Below, piece after piece: positions 1 through 7,475 of a stretch of DNA of 11,060 nucleotides (the first letter of the stretch is position 1; the number at the start of each line of letters is the position of its first letter). The notes below the pieces were generated by a model. That model searched no databases and was not told the origin of the DNA. It saw only the letters and a program-made list of their open reading frames with translations. The translations under genes were made by a program, and so were the position numbers. Source of the stretch: an uncultured archaeon (GTDB lineage: Archaea; Thermoproteota; Nitrososphaeria; Nitrososphaerales; Nitrosopumilaceae); the NCBI GenBank assembly GCA_950073955.1, contig CATMRH010000035.1, positions 1 through 11,060 on the forward strand, read 5' to 3'.

Positions 1-552
1 AAATTATTAACTACGTCAAAATTAATCGAGAAGGGTTCCCCAATAATGGGGTATTTAGATGCACCAATCACTATTTTAGAATGGGGAGATTATCAATGTA
101 CTTTTTGTTACAGATTTCATGAAAATACACTAAATATCATTAATGAAGATTTTATCAAAACAGGTAAAGTAAAACTAGTCTTCAAAGACTTTCCCCTAAA
201 TGGTCCGGATTCTCTACTAGCAGCAGAGGCATCATATTGTGCAGAAGATCAAGAAAAATACTGGCAGTATCATGATGAACTTTACAAAAACTGGGGAGGA
301 GAAAGAACTGGATGGATAACAAGAGAGTCACTAGACAGATTTGCAGTAACTGTAGATTTGGATTTATTAGAATTTAACACATGTCTTAATGAGCACAAAT
401 ACCAAAATCGAGTCATTGCACTTTATGAGTTTGGAAAAGAGATTGGAATCGATGCAACTCCATCCTTTTTGGTCTTCAATGATCAAAAAATTATCAAAAT
501 TAGAGGAAATCAGCCACTAGAAGTATTTCTGAAAACATTTGATGAATTGTAA
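1..552 (+). CDS. DsbA-like thiol-disulfide oxidoreductase, 5' partial
   Basis: A thioredoxin-fold protein of the DsbA/protein-disulfide-isomerase type, expected to make or shuffle disulfides in proteins outside the cytoplasmic membrane. The frame is open to the first base of the window, so the N-terminus (probably a signal or membrane anchor) lies outside; the ATG at 46 is internal, because the preceding in-frame residues KGSPIMGYLDAPITI already match the usual GSP-x-G-x-x-x-APVTI entry of this family. The active site is CTFC (Cys at bases 97-99 and 106-108), followed by a helical insert and then the cis-proline loop ATPSF near base 460. Two further Cys occur in the middle. Nitrosopumilus-type genomes carry many paralogues of this family, so the specific substrate cannot be named. 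prf1 follows after 58 nt. Confidence 0.9.
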   Translation, partial: KLLTTSKLIEKGSPIMGYLDAPITILEWGDYQCTFCYRFHENTLNIINEDFIKTGKVKLVFKDFPLNGPDSLLAAEASYCAEDQEKYWQYHDELYKNWGGERTGWITRESLDRFAVTVDLDLLEFNTCLNEHKYQNRVIALYEFGKEIGIDATPSFLVFNDQKIIKIRGNQPLEVFLKTFDEL

Positions 553-596
553 TTTTAGGGAAATCATAATCAATCAAAATTAATATTCGCATGATC

Positions 597-601
597 AGGA
601 G
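597..601 (+). promoter_or_regulatory. Shine-Dalgarno AGGAG of prf1
   Basis: AGGAG lies 9 nt before the prf1 ATG, a good ribosome-binding position that fixes the start at 611. A TATA-like ATTAATATT (579-587) is about 28 nt upstream of the same ATG. Use of that box as a leaderless promoter would leave the AGGAG out of the message, so the two signals compete. Confidence 0.6.
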
Positions 602-610
602 AAATCACAA

Positions 611-1891
611 ATGAAGAAAATCATCATAGAAAAACAAGATTCTGTTAAACTCTATAAAATTAGAAAGACTCTAGAGGAGTTATCACAAAAATCAGGGAGA
701 GGAACTGAGCTTATTACTGTATACATTCCTAAGGGAAGACAACTTCATGAAATCATCAGTACACTTCAACAAGAACAGGGAACAGCAGACAACATCAAAT
801 CAGATCTTACTAGAACACATGTAGTTAACTCTTTAGGAAAAGTTGTTCAAAGACTAAAGCTCTATAAAAAAACTCCAGAAAAAGGATTAGTAATGTTTTG
901 TGGAGCACTGCCGCCAGAAGCAGGAGGCCCTTTAGGAAGTGAAGTTGTAAAAATTTGGGAGATTGATCCACCAAAAGATTTGAAACAATATTTGTATAGA
1001 TGTGATGATCATTTTCATGTAGACATTCTAAAGGATATGTTAAAAGATGACAATCTAATTGGATTTTTAGCAATTGATGCGAAAGATGCTGGTTGGGGAT
1101 TGTTATATGGTGATAAAATTGAAGTGTTATCTCAAACTGGATCAGGAGTAGCTGGAAAACACAGACAAGGTGGACAGTCTGCAAAGAGATTTCAAAAACT
1201 CAGAGAGATGGAGTTGTCATATTTCTATAACAGAGTAGCTGAAACTACAAGAGAATTTTTTATTGATATTTACCCAATTAAGGGACTGATAATCTCAGGG
1301 CCGGGGCCTACAAAAGAAGATTTCATTAATGGAAATTATCTGGAGTATAGATTGCAAGATATGATAATTAATACAATTGATGCTTCATATGCAGGAGCTG
1401 AAGGAATTAGAGAGGCTTTTGCAAAGTCTTCAGAGATTTTAGGAGATTTTAGGATGGTAGAAGAGAAGAAACTTGTTGAAGATTTGTTCAGAGAGATTAA
1501 CTCTCATTCGGGAAAGGGATCCTATGGATTACAGGAAATTATAGAGTACCTAAAGAACAATGTTGTCAAAACTCTAATCATTAATGATGATACAAACTTG
1601 CACAGAGTTGAAGGAAAATGTAAAAGATGTCAACATATTCAAGAAGAGATTGTAGAGAGGCCTCAAGTTATCCCAAAAAAGACAGAATATACAAACAATC
1701 CATGTCCCAGTTGTAAAGCTATGGAGGTAAATGCTAACGAACAGGACATTGTTGATTATTTAGAATTACTTGCAGCAAAAACAGGTACTCAATTAGAAGT
1801 TATTTCTGGAAGTGCAGAGCATGGAAACATGCTTGCAAGTCTTGGAAAAGCGGGTGCAATTTTGAGGTACAACCCAGGTCATGCTAAGTAA
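611..1891 (+). CDS. prf1: Peptide chain release factor aRF1
   Basis: Archaeal class I release factor. It reads all three stop codons in the ribosomal A site and triggers peptidyl-tRNA hydrolysis; it is the archaeal partner of aEF1A and ABCE1. The 426-aa length is normal for aRF1. Domain 1 carries the stop-codon recognition loop NIKS (residues 61-64) and the YxCxxxF motif (YRCDDHF, 129-135). Domain 2 carries the catalytic GGQ (187-189) in the context GKHRQGGQSAKR. Domain 3 contains four Cys (337, 340, 365, 368) in CKRC and CPSC pairs, the zinc-binding insert typical of archaeal forms. All key residues are intact. The start is supported by AGGAG 9 nt upstream. The 3' end overlaps the convergent HIT gene by 8 nt. 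Confidence 0.97.
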   Translation: MKKIIIEKQDSVKLYKIRKTLEELSQKSGRGTELITVYIPKGRQLHEIISTLQQEQGTADNIKSDLTRTHVVNSLGKVVQRLKLYKKTPEKGLVMFCGALPPEAGGPLGSEVVKIWEIDPPKDLKQYLYRCDDHFHVDILKDMLKDDNLIGFLAIDAKDAGWGLLYGDKIEVLSQTGSGVAGKHRQGGQSAKRFQKLREMELSYFYNRVAETTREFFIDIYPIKGLIISGPGPTKEDFINGNYLEYRLQDMIINTIDASYAGAEGIREAFAKSSEILGDFRMVEEKKLVEDLFREINSHSGKGSYGLQEIIEYLKNNVVKTLIINDDTNLHRVEGKCKRCQHIQEEIVERPQVIPKKTEYTNNPCPSCKAMEVNANEQDIVDYLELLAAKTGTQLEVISGSAEHGNMLASLGKAGAILRYNPGHAK

Positions 1892-2291
1892 GAAGACTGC
1901 GAATCTTTTTTGCAAGCTTTGAGAGCTCATCATCACTTGAGATTTGGCGCTTTGTCCATACAGCGCCTTTATTGTTATATCTAGGAATAATATGTATGTG
2001 AACATGTGGAACAATCTGTTTAGCTGCTTTACCATTATTCTGACCAATACTAAATGCATCTGCACTTGTTGCATCTAAAATTGCCTTTGCTATTTTTGGG
2101 ACAAGTGCAAAAATAGTTCCAACATCTTCTGGAGTCATATCTGTTATTTGTTCATGATGTTTTCTAGGAAGTAGTAAGCTATGACCTACATCAAATGGAT
2201 ACTTGTCTAAAAATGCCACATGTGAATCATCTTCATATAAAAAATGTCCATCTTGCTTTCCATCCAAGATATCACAAAAAAGGCAACTCAT
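1884..2291 (-). CDS. HIT-family (histidine triad) protein
   Basis: Histidine-triad nucleotide-binding protein of the HINT-like group, which hydrolyses nucleoside phosphoramidates, AMP-lysine or related AMP conjugates in the cytosol. The signature HVHIHIIPR contains the three His of the triad (96, 98, 100 when counted from the ATG at 2291). The N-terminal SCLFCDIL and a His pair at 45-46 match the Cys/His set that binds zinc in some HIT proteins. I choose the ATG at 2291 (135 aa) rather than the TTG at 2303. The TATA-like box at 2311-2320 is 25 nt from the ATG but only about 13 nt from the TTG, and family members normally begin with M-x-C-x-F-C. The gene is convergent with prf1, sharing 8 nt at the stop codons, and divergent from the membrane-protein gene at 2371. 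The physiological substrate is not predictable from sequence. Confidence 0.95.
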   Translation of the reverse strand: MSCLFCDILDGKQDGHFLYEDDSHVAFLDKYPFDVGHSLLLPRKHHEQITDMTPEDVGTIFALVPKIAKAILDATSADAFSIGQNNGKAAKQIVPHVHIHIIPRYNNKGAVWTKRQISSDDELSKLAKKIRSLLT

Positions 2292-2310
2292 AATGAACAG
2301 CAATTTTTGA

Positions 2311-2320
2311 TTTTATTTAT
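2311..2320 (-). promoter_or_regulatory. TATA-like box of the HIT gene
   Basis: Reads ATAAATAAAA on the minus strand. Its centre is about 25 nt from the ATG at 2291, the spacing expected for a leaderless archaeal message. Confidence 0.5.
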
Positions 2321-2335
2321 TGTTTTTATCGAATG

Positions 2336-2343
2336 GTTAATTA
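2336..2343 (+). promoter_or_regulatory. TATA-like box of the membrane-protein gene
   Basis: GTTAATTA is centred about 31 nt before the ATG at 2371 and only 13 nt before the TTG at 2353. This favours the ATG with a leader of a few nucleotides. Confidence 0.4.
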
Positions 2344-2370
2344 GGGCAAATTTTGGAGTCTGAACATCTC

Positions 2371-2967
2371 ATGGGTAGAAAAGAAAGAAGAGAACGTGAA
2401 CAAAAACGTGAAAATTATGCTTCAAGCTATAAAGCAGAAAAAACTAAACATACTCTAATTGCAATTGCTGTTTTTGCGGTAATTGCAGTTATTGTCGGAT
2501 ATTCAGTATTCCTATTTCTAACCATGACTGAAACTGCACCTGGCGGACCAGAAAATGCAGGTGCGATGGGTTCTGCTCATGATCATTCAGCAATTATAGT
2601 AAATATTTTTGGGGATGAATTTGATTTTGCAGCTCCAGCTTATCAAATCAAATCACCTTGGATCCATTTTGAAGGAAGAGACGGATCCACAATTCACAAA
2701 CATGCCACTGGAGTTACTCTACAATATCTCTTTGATTCATTATTACTAGGTCTTGATGATCAATGTTTTGTATTCCAAGATGGTAGAAGTTTCTGTACAA
2801 ACGAGGACTATGATTTAAAATTCTTCATTAACGGAGAGCAAGTATCAGATATTAGAGATTATGAAGTTATGGAAGCCGATAGAATTTTGATTTTATATGG
2901 CGGTCAAACTTCTGAAGAAATACAAGCAATATTACTAAAATTGGATAACCAAGAATTAGTGAAGTAA
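2371..2967 (+). CDS. Membrane-anchored protein with paired-His extracytoplasmic domain
   Basis: No assigned function. From the ATG at 2371 (198 aa) the protein has a highly charged Arg/Lys/Glu N-terminus (1-27), one membrane helix (about 28-50, LIAIAVFAVIAVIVGYSVF), a Gly/Ala/Pro linker, and an outside domain of about 130 residues. The charged N-terminus should be cytoplasmic and the C-terminus extracytoplasmic. The outer domain contains HDH (70-72), WIHFEG (97-102) and IHKHATGVTL (108-117), followed by two Cys (132, 142) that could form a disulfide. The motif order resembles an uncharacterised archaeal/bacterial domain with HxH and HVHATG-like motifs. Metal binding is an inference. An in-frame TTG at 2353 would add six residues, but promoter spacing supports the ATG. 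ilvD follows but has its own TATA box. Confidence 0.85.
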   Translation: MGRKERREREQKRENYASSYKAEKTKHTLIAIAVFAVIAVIVGYSVFLFLTMTETAPGGPENAGAMGSAHDHSAIIVNIFGDEFDFAAPAYQIKSPWIHFEGRDGSTIHKHATGVTLQYLFDSLLLGLDDQCFVFQDGRSFCTNEDYDLKFFINGEQVSDIRDYEVMEADRILILYGGQTSEEIQAILLKLDNQELVK

Positions 2968-2984
2968 TAATTTCAACAAAAGTC

Positions 2985-2993
2985 TAAATTATA
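2985..2993 (+). promoter_or_regulatory. TATA box of ilvD
   Basis: TAAATTATA is centred 26 nt before the ilvD ATG, so ilvD is probably transcribed from its own promoter as a leaderless message. Confidence 0.5.
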
Positions 2994-3014
2994 GCAATCT
3001 GGAAATTACATGTT

Positions 3015-4688
3015 ATGGAAATTTCTAGTAGAAATGTTGTAGAAGGAACTGCTCGAGCTCCTCATAGAGCAATGTACAAAGCCATGGGATTAACTGATGA
3101 AGACCTATCAAAGCAATTCATTGGTGTTTGTCACACAGGAAATGAAGCAACACCATGTAATATTCATCTTCCAAAATTAGCTCTAAAAGCCAAAGAGGGA
3201 GTTTCAGATGCTGGTGCAACACCAAGAGAATTTTCAACAATTGCAGTAAGTGATGGAATTGCAATGGGACATGAAGGAATGAAATCATCATTAATTTCTC
3301 GTGAGGTAATTGCAGATTCAATTGAATTAATGGTTCGAGCACATCAATATGATGCGTTAGTAGGAATTGCAGGATGTGACAAAAGTTTACCTGGAACCAT
3401 GATGGCGATGGCCAGACTAAATATTCCATCAGTATTTGTTTATGGGGGAACTATAATGCCAGGAATACTTGATGGTAAAGAGCTAACAGTAGTTGATGTC
3501 TATGAAGCTGTTGGTGCATATGATGCAGGTCAACTAACTCTTGAAGGGCTAAAAAATATTGAAAACACTGCATGCCCAAGTGCAGGTTCTTGTGGAGGTA
3601 TGTTTACTGCAAACACAATGGCATCAATATCGGAAGCAATTGGTCTTGCTTTGCCAGGAAGCGCCAGCCCACCAGCTGAAGATGATAGACGAGATAAAAT
3701 GGTCTATGATACAGGAGTAGCATGTGCTAAATTATTGGAGATGAATATTAGACCTAAAGAAATTCTGTCATTTGAGGCATTTGAAAATTCTATTACAATG
3801 TTAAATTCTATTGGAGGATCAACAAATGGAATATTACACTTACTTGCACTTGCAAATGAAGTAGGTATTGACTTAACCTATGATGATTTCGAGAGAATAA
3901 GAAAAAAAACTCCTCATTTAGCAGATATGAAACCAGGTGGAAACTATGTAATGAATTCGCTTGATAAAATTGGAGGAATTCCATTTATCTTAAAGAAATT
4001 ACTTGCAAAGGGACTTCTTAATGAAAACTGTATGACTGTTACTGGAAAAACTATTAAAGAAAATCTTGTTTCAATGAACATTCCAGAACCAGAGCAAGAC
4101 ATTGTAAGACCAATTGAAAATCCGCTTCACTCAGTTGGAACTGCAGTTATTCTCAAAGGTAGTCTAGCTCCAGATGGGGCAGTAATTAAAACTGCAGGAG
4201 TTGAGATGACAAAATTTACTGGAAAGGCTCGTGTCTTTGATAGAGAAGAACTTGCATTTGATGCGGTATCAAAAGGAGAAATTGACGAAGGAGATGTTGT
4301 AGTTATTAGATATGAAGGACCGAAAGGAGGTCCTGGAATGAGAGAGATGTTAGCCACAACGGCGGCACTTGTAGGTCAAGGATTGGGGAAAAAGGTTGCA
4401 ATGGTGACAGATGGTAGATTTTCTGGAGGTACACGTGGGTTCATGGTCGGTCATGTTGCACCTGAAGCATATGTTGGTGGTCCAATTGCTCTTGTAAAAG
4501 ATGGTGACGAGATTACAATCAATATTGAAACCAATGTAGTTGATCTTCATCTATCAAAAGAAGAATTAGAAACCAGAAAAGGTCAATGGAGTCAACCAAA
4601 ACCAAACTATACATCAGGCGCTCTTGCTAAATATGCAACACTAGTAGGTTCTGCTGCAAATGGTGCAATTACCAGCCCAAAACTCTAG
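3015..4688 (+). CDS. ilvD: Dihydroxy-acid dehydratase
   Basis: Converts 2,3-dihydroxy-isovalerate and 2,3-dihydroxy-3-methylvalerate to the 2-keto acids, the penultimate step of valine and isoleucine synthesis, in the cytosol. The 557-aa length is normal for the IlvD/Edd family. Three Cys suited to an Fe-S cluster are present: C48 ([11 protein letters not shown]), C121 (GCDKSLPG, signature 1, with the adjacent Lys that is carbamylated in some members) and C193 (GSCGGMF). The Mg-binding region [11 protein letters not shown] is at 79-89. [10 protein letters not shown] lies in the middle, and signature 2, [11 protein letters not shown], is near residue 464. Nothing is missing. The start is the first in-frame ATG, 26 nt after a TATA box; an ATG at 3010 is out of frame. 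Other branched-chain synthesis genes are not adjacent. Confidence 0.97.
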   Translation: MEISSRNVVEGTARAPHRAMYKAMGLTDEDLSKQFIGVCHTGNEATPCNIHLPKLALKAKEGVSDAGATPREFSTIAVSDGIAMGHEGMKSSLISREVIADSIELMVRAHQYDALVGIAGCDKSLPGTMMAMARLNIPSVFVYGGTIMPGILDGKELTVVDVYEAVGAYDAGQLTLEGLKNIENTACPSAGSCGGMFTANTMASISEAIGLALPGSASPPAEDDRRDKMVYDTGVACAKLLEMNIRPKEILSFEAFENSITMLNSIGGSTNGILHLLALANEVGIDLTYDDFERIRKKTPHLADMKPGGNYVMNSLDKIGGIPFILKKLLAKGLLNENCMTVTGKTIKENLVSMNIPEPEQDIVRPIENPLHSVGTAVILKGSLAPDGAVIKTAGVEMTKFTGKARVFDREELAFDAVSKGEIDEGDVVVIRYEGPKGGPGMREMLATTAALVGQGLGKKVAMVTDGRFSGGTRGFMVGHVAPEAYVGGPIALVKDGDEITINIETNVVDLHLSKEELETRKGQWSQPKPNYTSGALAKYATLVGSAANGAITSPKL

Positions 4689-4710
4689 CAATGATCAATT
4701 TGTCCATAAG

Positions 4711-4731
4711 CTTTATAGATCTCGATTTGTA
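4711..4731 (+). promoter_or_regulatory. TATA box plus CTCGATTTGTA word (copy 1)
   Basis: TTTATAG followed by CTCGATTTGTA in the ilvD-helicase gap. The same arrangement occurs at 8261-8281 on the same strand. A start site about 25 nt downstream would fall at about 4740, just before the inverted repeat at 4743. The only reading frame from here is 15 codons (ATG at 4732). It could drive a short RNA running into the helicase 3' end as antisense. Confidence 0.3.
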
Positions 4732-4742
4732 ATGATTTTTAG

Positions 4743-4792
4743 AGATAACAGGCAGAAAAAATTACATTATAATAATTAAATTTCTGTTATCT
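4743..4792. repeat. Inverted repeat between convergent genes
   Basis: AGATAACAG (4743-4751) and CTGTTATCT (4784-4792) are perfect 9-bp inverted arms around a 32-nt AT-rich loop. An alternative pairing CAGAAA/TTTCTG is possible inside it. The right arm ends one base before the helicase stop codon, and ilvD ends 54 nt to the left. It may be a two-way transcription end or the hairpin of a short RNA. Archaeal termination usually relies on T-runs rather than hairpins, so a terminator role is uncertain. Confidence 0.45.
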
Positions 4793-4793
4793 A

Positions 4794-6473
4794 CTACAGG
4801 TTTTCTATTCCTAAAACATCATAGTATGCCTTTGGAATCATTTGTTGCGCCTTAAAAAATACATTGTTGACTGCAGTATCAAGAACGTAAGTGTTTGCCC
4901 AATCATTTTCACTTCTAATTGAGCGTCCGAACCCTTGTAGCAATTTGGTTAAGGTTTTGGATGTATACCACATAGGAAATTTATCCATCTTTGCCTTGGT
5001 TCTCTTTTCTTTATAGTTAGGATAAGGAACCTTCGCGATAATTTGGAATCTAGACAAATCATCTTTCAGGTCAACACCTTCCCAAAGTGAGGAAGACAAC
5101 AAGACTCCATTTGGATCATTTGCATGCTCTGAAATTACTTCATCCTGTGTTTTTCCATCCTTGTTTCTACTATGACAGATTCTAATTCTTCTAGTATTTT
5201 TTGGAGAAAGGTATCGAAGAATTTTTTGGCATCTTGGAACAGAAGATGTAAGTATCAATCCCCTTTCATTGGAATGCTCGTCTAAAATTCTATCAATTGT
5301 TTTGATTACTTCAAGTTCATCTTCTTCAGTAGAGCCATAACTAAGTCGCCGGATATTAAGAAGATCAATCTTTCTATGTTCAATTGGAAAAGGGGATTTT
5401 TGACTATCTACAAATGCAACATCATCTTCTTCTAATCCCATATTTTCACAGAAACTTGGTTTATCAATTGTGGCAGACATAAAAATCTGGTAATCAGTTT
5501 CAAAGAAAGTATTTGCAAATTTAGAAACATCTATGGGCTTTATAGAAATAGTTCTAAAATTTCCATTAAAGTCCAGTAGAGGATCATTTACCACAAAATT
5601 GTCTTTATCAGAGATGATGTCAATTTTTGCTTGAGCAGCTTTATCATAACGTCTTTCTAATCTTGTAATCAGCTCATAATCAGGATTGTTTTGAAATGCA
5701 GAACTTTCCTTAATGTCTTTGATTTTCTTTGCATATGAATAAGCAATATCATCAGTTAATTGAATCATAGAATCTAAATCTGTGAAATCATATCTGTCAG
5801 GATTAAGATTACATTCATCTACATGACCGCTAAAAATATCAAATCCAACAAATTGTATTATTTGGTCTTCGATTTTATGTGCCTCATCAAAGATAGACAC
5901 TTTTCTATCAAGATAATCTTCAAAGAGTTTTTTATTAAATTTCATAATTTGAAAAAATGCAGGATAATTCCACAAGGAGTGTTTCGATACAAGAGCTTCA
6001 TATTTTTGTAAATAATAATGACAAGACTGTGAATCCTGAGTATTTTCTTCAACTTGTTTAATTGTAGGTTTGAATTTGCACACTTCGATGACTTCTTTCC
6101 CATTTTTGTGAACACGTTCTTGACATTGTCCTTTATCGCATGTCAGTCCCCACCTCATAGCCTTTCTTGTGTTCTTAACCTTCTCAAAAGACATCAGTTT
6201 AAGACACGGAAAATTTTGTTTTCCCTTAACAGGTTTTAGAAATGGAATATCTTTGATATATTGATCTTGAAGATGTTTTGTTGCAGTTACGGTAAAGGAA
6301 CTATCAAAATAACTAGAAACAGTCGCACCAACCAATGATTTTCCAACTCCAGTTGGGGCACATAAAATGATTTTTTTGTATCCGGATTTTAGTTTCTCTT
6401 CAATTTCAGCGAGGATCTCTTTTTGAATTTCTCTAGGATTAAATTGCTCAGGAAATTTTTCTAAAAGAGACAG
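4794..6473 (-). CDS. XPD/DinG-like superfamily 2 Fe-S DNA helicase
   Basis: ATP-dependent 5'-3' type helicase of the XPD/DinG group, expected to act in DNA repair or in resolving DNA structures. Counted from base 6473 (559 aa), Walker A is APTGVGKS (39-46). The Cys cluster for a 4Fe-4S centre follows (C90, C112, C117, C132, C151, the last as SCHYY). Then come DEAH (196-199), MSATID (332-337), WEGVDL (464-469) and motif VI QGFGRSIR (513-520). The motor is complete. The start is the problem. The frame is open to 6491, but the first NTG codons are a CTG at 6473 and a TTG at 6335 that falls just after Walker A and must be internal. The CTG lies 25 nt downstream of a minus-strand TATA box and gives a natural SLLEKFPEQFNPRE N-terminus. 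Alternatively an ATG at 6507 joins the frame if the A7 run (T7 at 6483-6489) is read as A6. Divergent from the GIY-YIG gene. Confidence 0.9.
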   Translation of the reverse strand: MSLLEKFPEQFNPREIQKEILAEIEEKLKSGYKKIILCAPTGVGKSLVGATVSSYFDSSFTVTATKHLQDQYIKDIPFLKPVKGKQNFPCLKLMSFEKVKNTRKAMRWGLTCDKGQCQERVHKNGKEVIEVCKFKPTIKQVEENTQDSQSCHYYLQKYEALVSKHSLWNYPAFFQIMKFNKKLFEDYLDRKVSIFDEAHKIEDQIIQFVGFDIFSGHVDECNLNPDRYDFTDLDSMIQLTDDIAYSYAKKIKDIKESSAFQNNPDYELITRLERRYDKAAQAKIDIISDKDNFVVNDPLLDFNGNFRTISIKPIDVSKFANTFFETDYQIFMSATIDKPSFCENMGLEEDDVAFVDSQKSPFPIEHRKIDLLNIRRLSYGSTEEDELEVIKTIDRILDEHSNERGLILTSSVPRCQKILRYLSPKNTRRIRICHSRNKDGKTQDEVISEHANDPNGVLLSSSLWEGVDLKDDLSRFQIIAKVPYPNYKEKRTKAKMDKFPMWYTSKTLTKLLQGFGRSIRSENDWANTYVLDTAVNNVFFKAQQMIPKAYYDVLGIENL

Positions 6474-6493
6474 GATTATTCCTTTTTTTGCTC

Positions 6494-6502
6494 AATATTA
6501 AA
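6494..6502 (-). promoter_or_regulatory. Candidate TATA box of the helicase gene
   Basis: TTTAATATT on the minus strand, centred 25 nt from the CTG at 6473. It is nearly the same as the TATA box of the divergent GIY-YIG gene. Use of this box would put the ATG at 6507 upstream of the transcript start. Confidence 0.4.
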
Positions 6503-6539
6503 AGCATGAAGGTTCTTCCAATATCCAAACAATTGTAAT

Positions 6540-6555
6540 CTAGTTTAATATCTAG
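6540..6555. promoter_or_regulatory. TATA box of the GIY-YIG gene flanked by CTAG palindrome arms
   Basis: CTAG-TTTAATAT-CTAG. The TTTAATAT core (6544-6551) is centred about 26 nt before the ATG at 6573. The CTAG copies on both sides make a symmetric site that could also serve the minus strand, or bind a dimeric regulator. The regulator idea is inference. Confidence 0.4.
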
Positions 6556-6572
6556 TGAAATAATCCTAGATC

Positions 6573-6890
6573 ATGGAATTACTTGAAGATAAGATGAGGG
6601 TTTGGCTTGAGAGTGCCAAATTTGTAAAGCCAGTTTCTGGAGTATATATCCTGTATAATAGAAACAAAGAGCCAATTTACATTGGAGAAGCAAATAATCT
6701 CGAAGAGAGATTTACAAAATATGTTGATACTGATTTTGAAGGAAATGAATGTAAACAAAAAACTCAATCATATCAGAGAGAATTTGTTGATAATCCCAAG
6801 GAACGCCAACTACGATTAATTGAACAGTTCAAAAATGAATCAGGCAAGTTGCCTGTATGTAATTCTGAAATTGAATTAGAAGCTAATTAA
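6573..6890 (+). CDS. Stand-alone GIY-YIG domain protein
   Basis: A 105-aa protein consisting almost only of a GIY-YIG nuclease domain of the UvrC/Slx1-like superfamily. G23-V24-Y25 and Y36-I37-G38 are separated by the usual ten residues. The conserved Arg is R46 (NNLEERF), and the catalytic Glu would be E84 (RLIEQF). The domain is short and has no DNA-binding extension or zinc domain, so it may act with a partner or be a minimal nuclease. The start ATG is about 26 nt after a TATA box. It is divergently transcribed from the Fe-S helicase with only 65-100 nt between, which fits a repair-related pairing but does not prove one. Activity has to be inferred from the family. Confidence 0.85.
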   Translation: MELLEDKMRVWLESAKFVKPVSGVYILYNRNKEPIYIGEANNLEERFTKYVDTDFEGNECKQKTQSYQREFVDNPKERQLRLIEQFKNESGKLPVCNSEIELEAN

Positions 6891-6975
6891 ATTAGTTCAC
6901 TGCAATGTATGCCAACATGCACTTTGTACGTAAAAATATAGAAAATGATTAATTCAAGATGTACATAATTATGCA

Positions 6976-7110
6976 ATGCACCAATGCTACTATTGCGAGC
7001 AATTATTTGAGTCAAAAGAGGAATTATTTGAACATGTTGAGATTCATTCAGATATTGAAAGAAACAAGGAAATTATGAGTCGAAAAAAACAAGCAGGAAA
7101 AAAGAGTTAA
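6976..7110 (+). CDS. 44-aa single C2H2 zinc-finger protein
   Basis: A very small protein with a textbook C2H2 finger: C4-x2-C7-x12-H20-x3-H24 (CYYCEQLFESKEELFEHVEIH region), with the hydrophobic F11 and L17 of the finger core in place. A basic tail rich in Lys/Arg (about 30-44) could contact nucleic acid. The start at 6976 is the first ATG in this frame close to the finger; another ATG at 6971 is in a different frame and gives no finger. The nearest TATA-like stretch (AAAATATA, near 6933-6940) is about 39 nt upstream. One-finger proteins of this size are common in Nitrososphaerota. The target is unknown. Confidence 0.75.
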   Translation: MHQCYYCEQLFESKEELFEHVEIHSDIERNKEIMSRKKQAGKKS

Positions 7111-7171
7111 GCATTTCAGCCTAAACTAAAAAAAATAGAGTAAAGGTTAGAATTTATCAAATTCAGGGTCA

Positions 7172-7179
7172 GATATAAC
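7172..7179 (+). promoter_or_regulatory. TATA-like box of the 86-aa gene
   Basis: GATATAAC is centred about 24 nt before the ATG at 7199, leaderless spacing. Confidence 0.4.
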
Positions 7180-7198
7180 AATTCTGGGCTCAATTGAT

Positions 7199-7459
7199 AT
7201 GGACTGGGTTGAGGCTCTATTAAAAAAATCATGTGATAAAACACTCACAAAAGGTGAAGTACTTCACAGTCTCTTTCACATGATTGAAGTAAATGAAAAT
7301 ACATTAAATCATATTCAAACAGACAGGAGAGATTTTGGTCCAGAACTTGAAGAGTTAAAACAAACAGAAATTAAAGATTTGGACTTTCATTTAAAATATT
7401 ATAGGAGTCTAGTCAATTATATTAATTCAATTCCAGAGAATAAAATTATTGGGCAATAA
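7199..7459 (+). CDS. Hypothetical protein, 86 aa
   Basis: I do not recognise a family. The sequence is soluble, charged and predicted mostly helical. It has one Cys (C12) and an EELKQTEIKDLDFHLKYY stretch in which hydrophobic residues recur in a coiled-coil-like way. No membrane segment or signal peptide. The ATG at 7199 has a well-spaced TATA box, which supports expression. It is convergent with the DUF922-like gene, with 16 nt between the stop codons. No function is proposed. Confidence 0.7.
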   Translation: MDWVEALLKKSCDKTLTKGEVLHSLFHMIEVNENTLNHIQTDRRDFGPELEELKQTEIKDLDFHLKYYRSLVNYINSIPENKIIGQ

Positions 7460-7475
7460 TTTAGTGTATAGTAAA

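Noticed and set aside
46..552. Start of the DsbA-like gene at ATG 46
   Set aside because: The frame is open to base 1 and the residues before the ATG match the family, so this is an internal methionine.
825..1184. Minus-strand open frame of 119 codons inside prf1
   Set aside because: It lies fully within the well-supported release factor gene, is low in charged residues with a His/Leu-rich composition typical of antisense frames, and matches nothing.
3118..3429. Minus-strand open frame inside ilvD
   Set aside because: Antisense to conserved active-site regions of ilvD, with no start signal.
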